Of a stretch of DNA of 64,000 nucleotides, positions 47,148 through 56,492 are shown piece after piece; positions within the stretch are counted from its first letter, which is position 1, and each line of letters starts with the position of its first letter. The notes beneath the pieces were generated by a model. It was not told the origin of the DNA and did not search any database. It was given only the letters and a program-made list of their open reading frames with translations. Position numbers and translations under genes: made by a program. The DNA comes from Edaphochlamys debaryana (lineage: Eukaryota > Chlorophyta > Chlorophyceae > Chlamydomonadales). Location: assembly GCA_016858145.1 (NCBI GenBank), contig JAEHOE010000019.1, positions 1,161,362 to 1,225,361 on the forward strand, written 5' to 3'.

Positions 47148-47700
47148 CTGGCAGTCACAGCACGCATAGAGGCCTCGTCCGGCCCACCGCGGCGGGCGAG
47201 AAGCCGGCAGGCGAAGGTTAGACCTCTGGGGGCAAAGCCTGAGCACGCGCCGCGCAGCCACAAAGCTCTTATGGGCGTCAACTCATGTTGCTTAGGGGTG
47301 TGCGCATTGAGCGGGGCTAGTTCTCGGGCTACCCGACATGATGAAACGCCTTTCCCTGACTCGATTCCGCCGCCCACTCTTTCGGTGCCTTGCTCCTGCA
47401 CGCATCTACACAGGCTCATCTATTGCGCGCTCGATGGACGATGCTAAGTCCGCCCCTTCTCGTAAGCCGCGCTGTCCCACTTCTTGTCGCCGTTTCGACG
47501 ACGCGATGTTCGCCACGCCACTTTGCTCCTCGCGTTTCCGGCCTGCACTGAAGCTTAGGAGGCGCTTCTGCCACGCCAGGCAGCAGTGCTGCCCGCCGCG
47601 GCGACTACACGTGTAGTGTATGTCCAGACGCCTTCTCGCCCACGAACAGGGGTCCCTAACATAACCGCCCCGCCCCGCCCCCGCCTCCGCCGTTGCCCCG
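47148..47700. other. Probable divergent upstream region / unresolved 5' exons
   Basis: Lies between the minus-strand gene ending at 46830 and the plus-strand ORF starting at 47701. Short frames occur on both strands (for example 47338-47616 + and 47406-47723 -), but none can be assigned. G/C-box-like CCGCCCCGCCCCCGCC at about 47665-47685. Confidence 0.4.
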
Positions 47701-48843
47701 ATGACAGATGAACTCGCGTGCAATGCGCCCAGGATCCACCGTACGCTAGGCCTCTACGAGCCGCTCCTGCGTGCTTACTCGCTGCCGCACGCCTCCTCAA
47801 GGGCGGCGGCGGGCGGCCTCGGCACCGCAGAAGCCGCAGGGACGGCGGAGCTGCGGGCGGCAGGGCCCGACTGGCTCGCCACCGATCCCTCTCTGCAGAT
47901 CATCGAGGTGGTTGACTTTCTAGAGCACGAAGACCACCTTGAGAAGACGCTACGCGGTGGCCGCCCGCGCGGCTTTGCCGGCGGCGGCTTGGCCGACACC
48001 GCAGGTCTCCCAGCCGCCGCCGCCGACGCGCCCCACGCCGCCTGGTGGCCCCGCGCTGCCGTCACGGGCCGCCACGGCGGATTCCGCTGCGCAGCTGCCA
48101 GCAGCTGCTGCTCGCTCCCCTCACTCTCGCTCTCCTCAGATGTGGTGATGGCCGAGGCAGGGGGGCCCGCGACCGCCGAACTCCCGGCTGCGGCCGCCGC
48201 CGGCGGCGGTGAGGGCCCGGACGACGATTCGACTTCCGCGGTCTCGGCATTCACCTCGGGCGCCTTCGACGCCCTCGTCCGCACGTCAGACTCCAGCGAC
48301 CGCCTGACGGACCTGGCGCTCAGCACGCTGGATGCGCTGGACGAGAGCGTGCTCGGATCGTACGACCGGACTTACGGCACCACGCTCGACACAGCACTCG
48401 ACGGCACTCTCGACGAGCTCGACTTCTGGCTTCCGGGCCTGAGCCTCCCGCGACCGCCCGACACGCCGGTGCTCAGTGGCCATGCGAGCCCGATCCACGG
48501 TGTTGTGACCAGTCCCGCTGTCTCCACATGCACACCCCTGGGATTATTTGGCTCCGAGTTCTGGTCCGGGGCCAAGCTCCCGTCAGATTCGAAATCCGGC
48601 GAGGTCTTCAAAACTGGATCTGGCGCATCTGCTGTGTGCGCTGGCCCAGCGTTCCAACTCGGACAGGCAAGCGAGGACGTGTTTGGGCCGGTCTGCAGCC
48701 CTGAGGCGCAATTGTGGCCGGGAAGGTGCAGCCCTGCCGGGAACCGCCTCGTCATGTGCGCCGGCGTGCCGCTGCATCCCGTCCTGGCGGAGGTTGTGAG
48801 GGAGATGGCGGCTGCACAGGCAGCAACCGGAGGGAAGACCTAG
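47701..48843 (+). CDS. Hypothetical single-exon protein, 380 aa
   Basis: ATG at 47701, TAG at 48841-48843, no intron needed. Codon use is GC3-rich like the recognised genes. Residues ~100-190 are Ala/Ser-rich. Residues ~190-245 are acidic and patterned (SSDRLTDLALSTLDALDESV, then GTTLDTALDGTLDELDFWL), suggesting an amphipathic helix. The C-terminus has spaced Cys residues (CSPEAQLWPGRCSPAG, VMCAGV). No signal peptide, membrane segment or known domain. A TGTAA at 49292-49296, ~450 bp downstream, would be a typical poly(A) signal. Possibly lineage-specific. Confidence 0.55.
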   Translation: MTDELACNAPRIHRTLGLYEPLLRAYSLPHASSRAAAGGLGTAEAAGTAELRAAGPDWLATDPSLQIIEVVDFLEHEDHLEKTLRGGRPRGFAGGGLADTAGLPAAAADAPHAAWWPRAAVTGRHGGFRCAAASSCCSLPSLSLSSDVVMAEAGGPATAELPAAAAAGGGEGPDDDSTSAVSAFTSGAFDALVRTSDSSDRLTDLALSTLDALDESVLGSYDRTYGTTLDTALDGTLDELDFWLPGLSLPRPPDTPVLSGHASPIHGVVTSPAVSTCTPLGLFGSEFWSGAKLPSDSKSGEVFKTGSGASAVCAGPAFQLGQASEDVFGPVCSPEAQLWPGRCSPAGNRLVMCAGVPLHPVLAEVVREMAAAQAATGGKT

Positions 48844-49291
48844 GCTGGAACCTACCGGTACCTGGCAACCGCGCCCAGCTTCCGCGCCGCCGTCCCATCA
48901 GTAGCAAGGCCACCAGCAGTCTTGACCAGGCTCGATCAGCGCACGCTCAAATGTGATGGGACGGGTTGCGCTGGAGGCTGTGGGACTGCACGAGCCCGTG
49001 CGCACAGCGGCGACGGCCGCCGTGACCATGACTGCTGCTGCTCGGTTGACTGCGTTGAGCTGTGGGCGGCGAAGACAGCGCCTCTCTTCCCCTACGGCTG
49101 AAATCCTTGCATGGGGTGGGGTGGGGGGGTGCGGCTTTGCAAGGCGTGGCGCTAGCTAGGGCCTCTTTGAGTAGGTTTGGACCCATCCGACTTGGATGGA
49201 TGCTGGGTGTTGCCTTGAATCTAGGCAGCTGAGCGCCGCAACCGGACTCGGCTTAGGCAGATCCGGCCGCCGTTTTGGAGAGGCCGTGTTT

Positions 49292-49296
49292 TGTAA
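49292..49296 (+). terminator. Candidate TGTAA polyadenylation signal for the ORF at 47701-48843
   Basis: TGTAA is the usual poly(A) signal in volvocine algae; it lies 449 bp after the stop codon, a typical 3' UTR length. Position-based inference only. Confidence 0.35.
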
Positions 49297-51468
49297 GCAT
49301 GCAGGTTGCCGCTCGCCTTTGTGAAAAGGCCTGGACCGGCCCGCACTGGCCTGTACTGGCATGGGTTTTGGGAGGGTCAGGAGTTGCGGGTATTTGGCTA
49401 TTCGGACAATTATTCTTTCAAGCGGGGCGTCTTTGGCAGCAAAGCTTGTAGCCCTGTGACAGGTGCCGTACTCGGTCCTGCATTCCGGCCTCTGGCCAAG
49501 GTTACCAAGGTGTGCTGCCTAGTGCCCGCAGGCGCATTACCTTACATAAGCTAGGCCTGAATACCATACAGTTGTAGTTGTTGAATGCCTGTATGAGCGG
49601 TGCAGTATTGGAAGAGCGCCGCCACAATAAACTCGCCGCATTGCGTTTCAGGGGCATCATGCATGCGTTGCACATTCATGCATTGCGGGTCGTGGTGTGA
49701 TTTGCCCCAATGTTTTGCTTGCCACTGCCTGCTGCGCCTGGACCTGACCAACGCCGGGCCTTGTTGGCTGGGGGCTTGCTTTGTTTCAGGCCCATAACGA
49801 TTTCCATGGTCTCCAGCTGCTGAATTGTTGGAAGACCTAGCTACGACCTTTTGGCTTCGGACCGTCGCATCAAATTAATGCGGCAATTATCCGCTTATTA
49901 ACTTTGCATGCGGGATGTTGGGTGTCAGGGGTGCAAGCCTTGCTATCTGTACGTTCAGCTTGTGTTGCAAGCTTGCTTAAGCTGACAGGGGGCGGGACCA
50001 TGGCCCAGAGGCAAGGCAGGTGAGCGGATTGGGACCGTACGGACGTAACCCATCCAAGGATGTGACGCTGCGCGGGCAGGAATGCCTCTATTGCGCGTAA
50101 TGCATGCAGGGCAGTCTCTATTAACTGTAGAACAGATGCATTGTGTTGCTGACGTTATACGGGAAGCCGATTTTAAACTACGTTTGCTTGCTTGTGCGTG
50201 CGTGATGTTGCCCTGCTTGGATTGGCGGTAATTTGCGCATATCAGACTAATAAATCCCGGTTGCTTGATGACTTCTGATGACTTGGCCCGCGGTTCTGTG
50301 TTCCCAGCCCGTTGACTGCTGCAGAGGTACGCCATTGCACAAGACGGTGCTGCCAGCGAAACAGTGTTTCGGGTGTTGGCAATGGACACGGGCGGGGTCA
50401 CGGCCGTGGCTCCTTTCCCTAGCTCGGGGCAGACGTTCCTGTGTGGCGTGAAATGGCGGCGCTCAGTTCTGTGCTGAATTGTTGGGCTGATACCCTGTTT
50501 CGTTCATATAGCTGTGCTGTCTTGCAGGCTCATGTCTAATAGCTATTTGCCGTACTGTGACTGACGGGCGCGCTCGTCCAGTACTGGTACTGCACAAGTA
50601 CGGATGACTGGGGTTGTGAGATGTGTAGGAACTCGCGGTTGCTGTGTGTTGCGCGCGGGCCCAGGGTACATGCACATCGTAATCGCTAACGGAAGACGAC
50701 GTGGGGTACTTCGCATGTCCCCAGGTAGACGCCGCTGCTTGGGGAGGTGACCTGACCTTATGCAACCACTCCAGAGTGATGACGGCAGTCACAGCACCCA
50801 CCCACTCCCAAACAAAGGGCCCGGGATCCCCCGAGCTGCTGAGTGTATGCAAGCTTGGCCCCTGCACCGGGCCCCTGTAGGATGTAATCAGACTGAGTCG
50901 AGGGGAGCACAGAGCACAGTCCCCCACCTGGGATAAGTTTGGGCCGCACGCACTAGTCAGTCAAGCAATGTATGTATAGCAAGTCGTGCAAGTCAAGCCA
51001 ACCCATTTTATGGAGGGCCACACCAACGGAAACACACTGCATGCAGCAGGGCCCGGCTGGCGGCGAGACACACAGCCGGCCAGCCTTTGGGCACTCCCCC
51101 ACCCCGGGTACTACTCCATTTTACGCCCCACAGAGTGTAGCTTGTGCCATGCTATCCTCCGCCGCGACTCCCCTGTCCAACGCGCCCACCCACGCGCAGT
51201 GCTACTACTCCTTGCATGGTGCGTTGCTCAAGTGTGCTTGGCAGTGTGGCCCTCATTGTACGCGCATACGGCGGCCCTCCAGCTCCTGCCCTGCTGCCTC
51301 TTAGTAGTCGAGCCAAGCGAGGCCCCAACGTCCCACGCAATGCATTCCATCTTGGGATCAAGGCCTTAGCATGGAGGTCTGCTCGCTCGAGGACGATGCA
51401 AGAGTTATACCGGTACCCCCCGCCGGCGGACTGAACCTCGTGATGACCCGGTGGTTCCGTAGGCGGCC

Positions 51469-51556
51469 GGCCGCGCCGGCTAGCTGCCGTCTTACTTGGA
51501 GTCCTAGGCTGGCGGCCGCGCCGGCTAGCTGCCGTCTTACTTGGAGTCCTAGGCTG
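51469..51556. repeat. 45-bp tandem duplication, two near-identical copies
   Basis: Unit starting GGCCGCGCCGGCTAGCTGCC occurs at 51469 and 51514 with no difference that I can see. Confidence 0.95.
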
Positions 51557-51751
51557 GGGTCTAGCAGGGCCGGCTTCCACGTCGCCAAGTACCAGCAGCC
51601 GTTGGCTTGTGACCTCCAGGCGCACACGTCAACCGCCTTCTCCCGGAGAAGGCGGGCCGCTCTTGCAATGATAGCTGGAGCCCTCCGGGGGGGCCGTGGC
51701 CCTAGCGGAGCGTGTGCCCCCGCCGGGAGGGCAGGCGCCTCACACCTTCAC

Positions 51752-53780
51752 TCATGGGAGCATGTGCATCAGCGCTACATCGTAGGGCGCGCGGCAGGGC
51801 AGGCCAGCGGCGCGAATGGCCGCTTCGCTCACGCTGTACTTGGGATCCTGGGGGTGTGAGGCAGCGGTCATCGGGAGCAACAGACGTAAAGCGTCGGTAG
51901 GGTCGCACACGGCCTGGAAGCTGGAACCTCCCCTTACGGCTCCACCCGGGCTTGCAAAACCTGGATGTGCACCCCTTTACCTGCCTTCGGCCTGGAGCTA
52001 ACCCCTGACCGACCAGGAGGTCCATTTGTCAGACCCACAGAGAGGGCGTGGGCCATCCACTCGCTCACTGCCCCTACCTTGTCGTCGATGAGTCGCAGGC
52101 CTAGGGCGGCTATCATTTCCGTCTTGGCGCCGTCGCATGGACGTAGAGGCGTTCCGGGACCTGCCAGACGGGGGCGGGGAAGGGGCGCGAAGAGGGCGAG
52201 AGCGTGACGGTGCACGGTGACGGTGCACGGAAATGGCTGTGCAATTGACATTGGTCCTTCCACGCCCGCCTGGGCCCCACGCCCGCCCGCCCCCGCTCGC
52301 ACGCACCGCGCAATGGTCGGACTGATACTCCCTCTCTGGGCACACCCATTTCTGCGGAGAGGATTAGAGCAACGGATGGGTCGCTCGGTGGCAACAGCGG
52401 GGCCGGGGCGGAGGGAGGCAGCCAGCTGCTGCATGACCAACAGCAAGCGCCCCAGCCGCCGATGCGTGTGGTGCAGGCAGACGGCGGGCTGCATACATCG
52501 CACGCGCGTGCTTGCTCCCTAGGCTCACCTTGAGCCCCCAGTTATCTTCTTCGGGGGGATCCTTCCACACGCAGGGGGGGCACTGGTACGCCCTGTTTGG
52601 CATTTCTGGCACCACCCCGTTCTCATCAGGCGCTGGTTTGCGGTAGTAGCCGGGGTGGTTGTGCGGCGCTACTGCTGCGTGATGATCCGCCAGCAGGGCG
52701 ACCATGTGGCAGTGCTTTGTGGCGCACAGAGACCAGCCCTGCATGCGGCATAGGCGCAGGGGTGGAGGAGACCTTTCCATACATGTGTACCGGTAACTTC
52801 GCGCAGGGTGAGGCGATGCGTCATGCATGCCCCTCGAGTCCCGCCGCCGGCCCCATGCATCAGGTATGCGGCAACCAGGGGGCCGCGCAGCCATCCACCC
52901 ACGTACCCACCCTGGAGATAAGGCGCGCAAAAGCAAACTGGTCGTGCCGCGGGAACTCCACGTGATTCTCAAAGGTTTCGTTTGTGCGCCACATGCCGTA
53001 CAGCCGCTTAATGCGGGCGTTTGGCCTCATGAATATGACGCCTGTCGGGGAATTGCCGTTGATTGGTTGGCTGTGGGGTTGCAACCAGCCTGGACGGGGG
53101 CCGCCGTGGGTCGATGTGCCGGGGTCCCAGGGCCTTGGTTTGCAAGCCACGTCGAGCGCACCTGTGTTGAGCATGAAGACATGGTCCTCTACAAACGAGG
53201 GCGGGGCCACAGCAGGAGCGAGCGAGGCAGTGTGCATGGGTCGATGTCAGGGTTGCGTGGGCATGGCACGCATGCGGGGGGCGGCCCGCCCCCCGGGGAC
53301 CCGGGGGACCCGGGGTCCCACGCGGCACGCCGCTCTGTTCGAGTGCCCACGCGCGCTGACTCGCCTTGCCAAGGGTTGCGAATGACCACTGGTCGAGCAC
53401 TCCGCGTCCTCTCATTACTGACTACTACCTTCCACCAGCTGTCTGGGCCCACTCGGCCACCCAACAAGCAGCAAAGTACGGCCGGGGGGCGTGAACCTAC
53501 CAACTTCCCCGTCCGCCTTGAATTGGAGCGGCGCCTCCTCCCGCATCATGGACATGTCCTGCATGCGGAGTGATGAAGTGCTTGTTTTTGTTCAGGAAGG
53601 TCGAGTATCAGGTCGGGGTCTGCAGTCTGAGCTGCAGCCAGCTCGTCTCTGTGCTGGTGTCGTCCCGCCCCTGGCTTGCCCCGTCCGCCCCGCCCCGTCC
53701 CGTCCGCCTCACCGCATGTGGGCTGACTTCTGTGAAGAAGTGGTGCACCGTGGGGATGAGCGCCTTCACGTAGACCGTGT
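51752..53780 (-). CDS. GT-A type nucleotide-sugar glycosyltransferase (GT77-like), 3' eight exons
   Basis: Exons in phase: 53713-53780, 53501-53558, 53162-53188, 52911-53041, 52529-52738, 52303-52351, 52078-52160, 51752-51847 (TGA 51752-51754), 240 visible codons. Key region: FTEVSPHADMSMMREEAP, then VEDHVFMLNTGVIFMRPNAR, then FPRHDQFAFARLI. The NTG-x-x-[FY]-x-R-P block followed by DQ is the hallmark of the Nucleotid_trans (GT77 / RRA-XEG113-like) domain, which transfers arabinose, galactose or xylose to cell-wall glycoproteins in the Golgi. The C-terminal ~120 residues (LCATKHCHMV, QCPPCVWKDPP, KKWVCPEREY) are Cys-rich and not part of that domain as I know it. The 5' part, including any DxD motif and signal anchor, should lie between 53781 and about 54320 but is unresolved. 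Alternative splicing of the 52303 exon would give an earlier stop at 52113. Confidence 0.7.
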
Positions 53781-54645
53781 CTGGAGGGTTAAGGGAGAAT
53801 GGAAAGGGGAGAGAAGATAGACGGGCGGGGCTGGAAGCAATGTTCCATAACACGGCCGCCTACTGTCTCTGTGAGGCTGTGGGAAGACGCTGCTTGCACG
53901 TAGTCTCCTCGATCCACGCACGCACAGGTGTACACGCAGCCCGCCTACGCATCCGCTGCAGCCTGCCAACCACATAATTCTCGTCTGTTGCTCGCCCACG
54001 CACCCAGTCCCACGCACCGAAGTCTATTCCACGGAGGGGTTGCGGGATCGTCCGTCGAGCCATAGACCAGAAAGAGGGGTAGGGTTTGGGGGGTTGGCGA
54101 AGGCGGGATGCCCAGGTGTTTTCAGGTAGGGGTCCGGCCATAATTGGGCTTGATACCACATACATGTCAGCGCGCGCGCAGCGGTCCGTTACTCGCCTGT
54201 GGCGTGGAGCACTGCCGCCTCCGGAAGGAGTGGCAACAAGTCTCGCATCACGTACACCTTGCCCCACGTCGCTAACAGGGGAGGGTAGCTGCACAAGGGG
54301 CAGTGATGAGGCAAGCGGCACACCAGGCGAGGATTGGCATCAGCTGTAGGGGAGCAAACCTTGACAGGGTGTGTGTGCGCATGAGGCGGGGTGAAGGCCG
54401 CCAAGGGGCGGCACTACTATGCGCTTCATTCTCCGTCCATCTATCCGTGTAACGTACGCCTTACAGGCATGGCTTCTCCTAGGGCTCTGCCCTCCCGTAT
54501 TCCCGTATTCTCTGGGCCCTTTGGGCCCAGGTGTGTGCATACGGCAGCACAGCTGCCGTACTATCAGGCCTCGCCTATGGCTTGGTCTCCCTTATTCTTA
54601 TCGGGGTCTTTAGACTCCACCAAGTACTGGACTAGCTCGTTACAT
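53781..54645. other. Unresolved 5' exons of the glycosyltransferase, then presumed 5' LTR
   Basis: A minus-strand candidate exon at about 54000-54060 (LRGIDFGAWDWV) would splice in phase to 53780, and 54110-54165 (DMYVVSSPIMAGPLPENT) is another candidate. Near 54345-54645 the presumed LTR of the downstream retroelement begins; its left end cannot be set because no second LTR is visible. Confidence 0.35.
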
Positions 54646-54657
54646 TGGTAGCGGGAC
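54646..54657 (+). promoter_or_regulatory. Candidate tRNA primer-binding site of an LTR retrotransposon
   Basis: TGGTAGCGGGAC begins with the TGG complementary to a tRNA CCA end and lies two bases after CGTTACA, which would be the LTR terminus (..CA). It is 40 bp upstream of the Gag ATG, the expected arrangement. The tRNA species is not identified. Confidence 0.5.
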
Positions 54658-54696
54658 AAATCACGTTCTCTCAACTTTACGCTTCCGCGATGCTCG

Positions 54697-55980
54697 ATGG
54701 CGGACCCTACACAAAAGGAGCCTCCGCCGGACCCTGGGGGTCAGAAGGATGATGACATGGAGGAGGTTGTTGACGCTGCAGCGGAGGCCGCGAAGGAGAA
54801 GGAGAAGGCGGACAAAGTGGCAACCCTAGCAACGCAACTGCAGCGAGGCTTGCAGCTGGCTCAGGCGCAGCTCGCCTCGGGCTCTGGCAGTGGTGCTGGA
54901 GCTCCTCCTCCGTTCGTGCTGCCGACCGACCCGGAACAGCTGAAGGCGCTGGCGCAGCTTCTGGGGCTCGTGTCGCAGCCCGCGGCTTCGCAACCGGCCT
55001 CTGGCCGCGAGACCGCGCTGCCCGACCCAAATAACGTGGTCGCGTTCCCCGAACTGACACGGGTGAACGCTCAGACGGCTAACGTTGCTCTGGGGCAATA
55101 CATTACTGACCGCGTGGCGAATATGCAGCTCAGCGTCTGTTCGGGTTCGCGTCAGCTGGCGCAGGACCCCGTCCAGGCCTGGGCGCTTCTGGCGATTAAG
55201 CCGGAGTCCTTGCGCAAGAAGCTGCAGGATGAGCTGGCAAAGATGTCGCCCGACGCTCCGGTCATCCCCGCGTGGGACTGGCTCGAGCGCTGGCTCCAGA
55301 CTGAGCTCGCGTCGTCCGAGGAGGACCCTTTCATCGCGGCTGTGGGCCGGCTGCTCGGCCGCCGCGAGCGCTTCGACTCGCTGGAGGCCATGCTGACCTT
55401 CATCGACGAGCTTAAGCGCGTGCACCTGGCGACGCTCCCTGAGCGTTTCTGGATCGCATATGCGTACCATCACCTGCCAGGCAAGCTGAAGGGGCTTTTG
55501 GCGTGGCGCGTGGACGGGAACCAGTCGGTCGAATGGGCGCAGTGGGACGAGTTCGTGAGCCATCTGCGCACGCTCGGCGCCATGTGGCAGGCTCCCGCCG
55601 CTGCCACCCCTGCGGGTGGCTCCGGCGCTGGCGCTTCGCAGCCTCAGGCGCCTGCTACGGATCGGGGTAGGTCCAGGCAGCGGGGGGGCTCTTCGTCGCG
55701 CCGCACTGCGCACAAGCCCCACCCGGCCGCTTCCCCCGCTGGGCCGGTGCATTCGGCGCCCAAGTCGCACGGCACGCCTAACCCGCCGGCTCACGGCGAG
55801 TGGGGCGTGTTCATCAAGGGGCAGTCCTTTGAGGATCGGCGCACGCTGGAGGCGGCGCGCAAGTGCCCGCTCTGCAAGGAGGACGCGCACGCTGGTGGGC
55901 TCCCCTCGTGCCCTGAGCGCTTCAAGCGCCACAAGCTGGGCGATTTCGGCTTCCACCCGTGGAAGCCGAGGCCTACCTAG
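54697..55980 (+). CDS. Gag-like polyprotein of an LTR retrotransposon, 427 aa
   Basis: Intronless frame with ATG at 54697, in contrast to the intron-dense host genes. An acidic, Gln-rich N-terminus is followed by a helical capsid-like core (residues ~110-300, with WDWLERWLQTELASSEEDP, FIDELKRVHLATLPERFWIA and QWDEFVSHLRTLGAMW), a basic Arg/Ser linker (RGRSRQRGGSSSRR) and a C-terminal zinc-knuckle-like CPLCKEDAHAGGLPSCPERF (C-x2-C-x4-H-x6-C). This order is typical of Gag. The frame is intact. It ends in TAG, after which the same frame stays open for 108 more codons. Protease, reverse transcriptase, RNase H and integrase are absent, so the element is incomplete here. Gypsy or Copia class cannot be decided. 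Confidence 0.7.
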   Translation: MADPTQKEPPPDPGGQKDDDMEEVVDAAAEAAKEKEKADKVATLATQLQRGLQLAQAQLASGSGSGAGAPPPFVLPTDPEQLKALAQLLGLVSQPAASQPASGRETALPDPNNVVAFPELTRVNAQTANVALGQYITDRVANMQLSVCSGSRQLAQDPVQAWALLAIKPESLRKKLQDELAKMSPDAPVIPAWDWLERWLQTELASSEEDPFIAAVGRLLGRRERFDSLEAMLTFIDELKRVHLATLPERFWIAYAYHHLPGKLKGLLAWRVDGNQSVEWAQWDEFVSHLRTLGAMWQAPAAATPAGGSGAGASQPQAPATDRGRSRQRGGSSSRRTAHKPHPAASPAGPVHSAPKSHGTPNPPAHGEWGVFIKGQSFEDRRTLEAARKCPLCKEDAHAGGLPSCPERFKRHKLGDFGFHPWKPRPT

Positions 55981-56307
55981 GGGTTTGCGCCCAGTGATGG
56001 GGTGGGCATAGCCCCGCTGGGTGTTGTGATGGTGGCCGCGTTGGACGCGCCCCAATCGGTTGCGCTGGACGCGCCGTGTGAGAGGTTAGGTGGACTTGTG
56101 CTGGCTGGGCCGCATGACTCGCATCTGACTTCCGTTGTTGGCACCTCCACTTCTGGTGTTGAGGTTACTGCTTGCGCAGTTGGTGGTAGCGGTGTTCCGC
56201 CTTTGGAAGGTGTGTCACTTTTGGACAAGGCTGGTAGCCAGGAGGACCGTAGCTCGGCCCGTGGGTCCAGTGATGCACCAGAGAGTTGTTATTGTTACAA
56301 AGTGTGA
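55981..56307 (+). CDS. In-frame continuation after the Gag stop; possible start of Pol, truncated
   Basis: Directly after TAG (55978-55980) the same frame runs without a stop to TGA at 56305-56307. The 108 residues (VVMVAALDAPQSVALDAP, GPHDSHLTSVVGTSTSG) do not show a protease DTG motif or other Pol signature. It may be a readthrough extension, a decayed Pol start or chance. Confidence 0.3.
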   Translation, partial: GFAPSDGVGIAPLGVVMVAALDAPQSVALDAPCERLGGLVLAGPHDSHLTSVVGTSTSGVEVTACAVGGSGVPPLEGVSLLDKAGSQEDRSSARGSSDAPESCYCYKV

Positions 56308-56492
56308 GGAGGCGGGGCAGCAAGGGTCCCAATGGACCATGGGCCGTGTCTTGCGGGGTGAACCAAACATGGCTCGCCACTCCGAGTCAGCCGCGAAGGT
56401 TACGGGATGCATAGTTCGACGTTCTATCTTCCATCACCACTCGCAACCCCACGCGCGACCACAACCACGACAACGACGGGCGGCTTGGGAGC
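56308..56492. other. Junction between retroelement remnant and satellite
   Basis: 185 bp without a gene. The last ~20 bp contain a short tandem of CTTGGGAG before the first satellite unit. No LTR or polypurine tract identified. Confidence 0.5.

Larger units (their letters stand above)
48844..51751. other. Intergenic, no convincing gene
   Basis: First ~450 bp likely 3' UTR of the ORF ending at 48843. The middle (49300-50700) has lower GC and no usable frame. A minus-strand frame at 50758-50949 has splice-like borders but no recognisable content. A 45-bp tandem duplication lies at 51469-51556. Confidence 0.5.

Noticed and set aside
50463..50949. Minus-strand frames with a splice-like AG border
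   Set aside because: Two competing frames, neither linking in phase to another exon or showing a recognisable motif.
52113..52160. Earlier terminal exon for the glycosyltransferase (stop at 52113)
   Set aside because: Also phase-possible, but the alternative donor at 52302 gives a longer, more protein-like continuation to 51752; kept only as an alternative.
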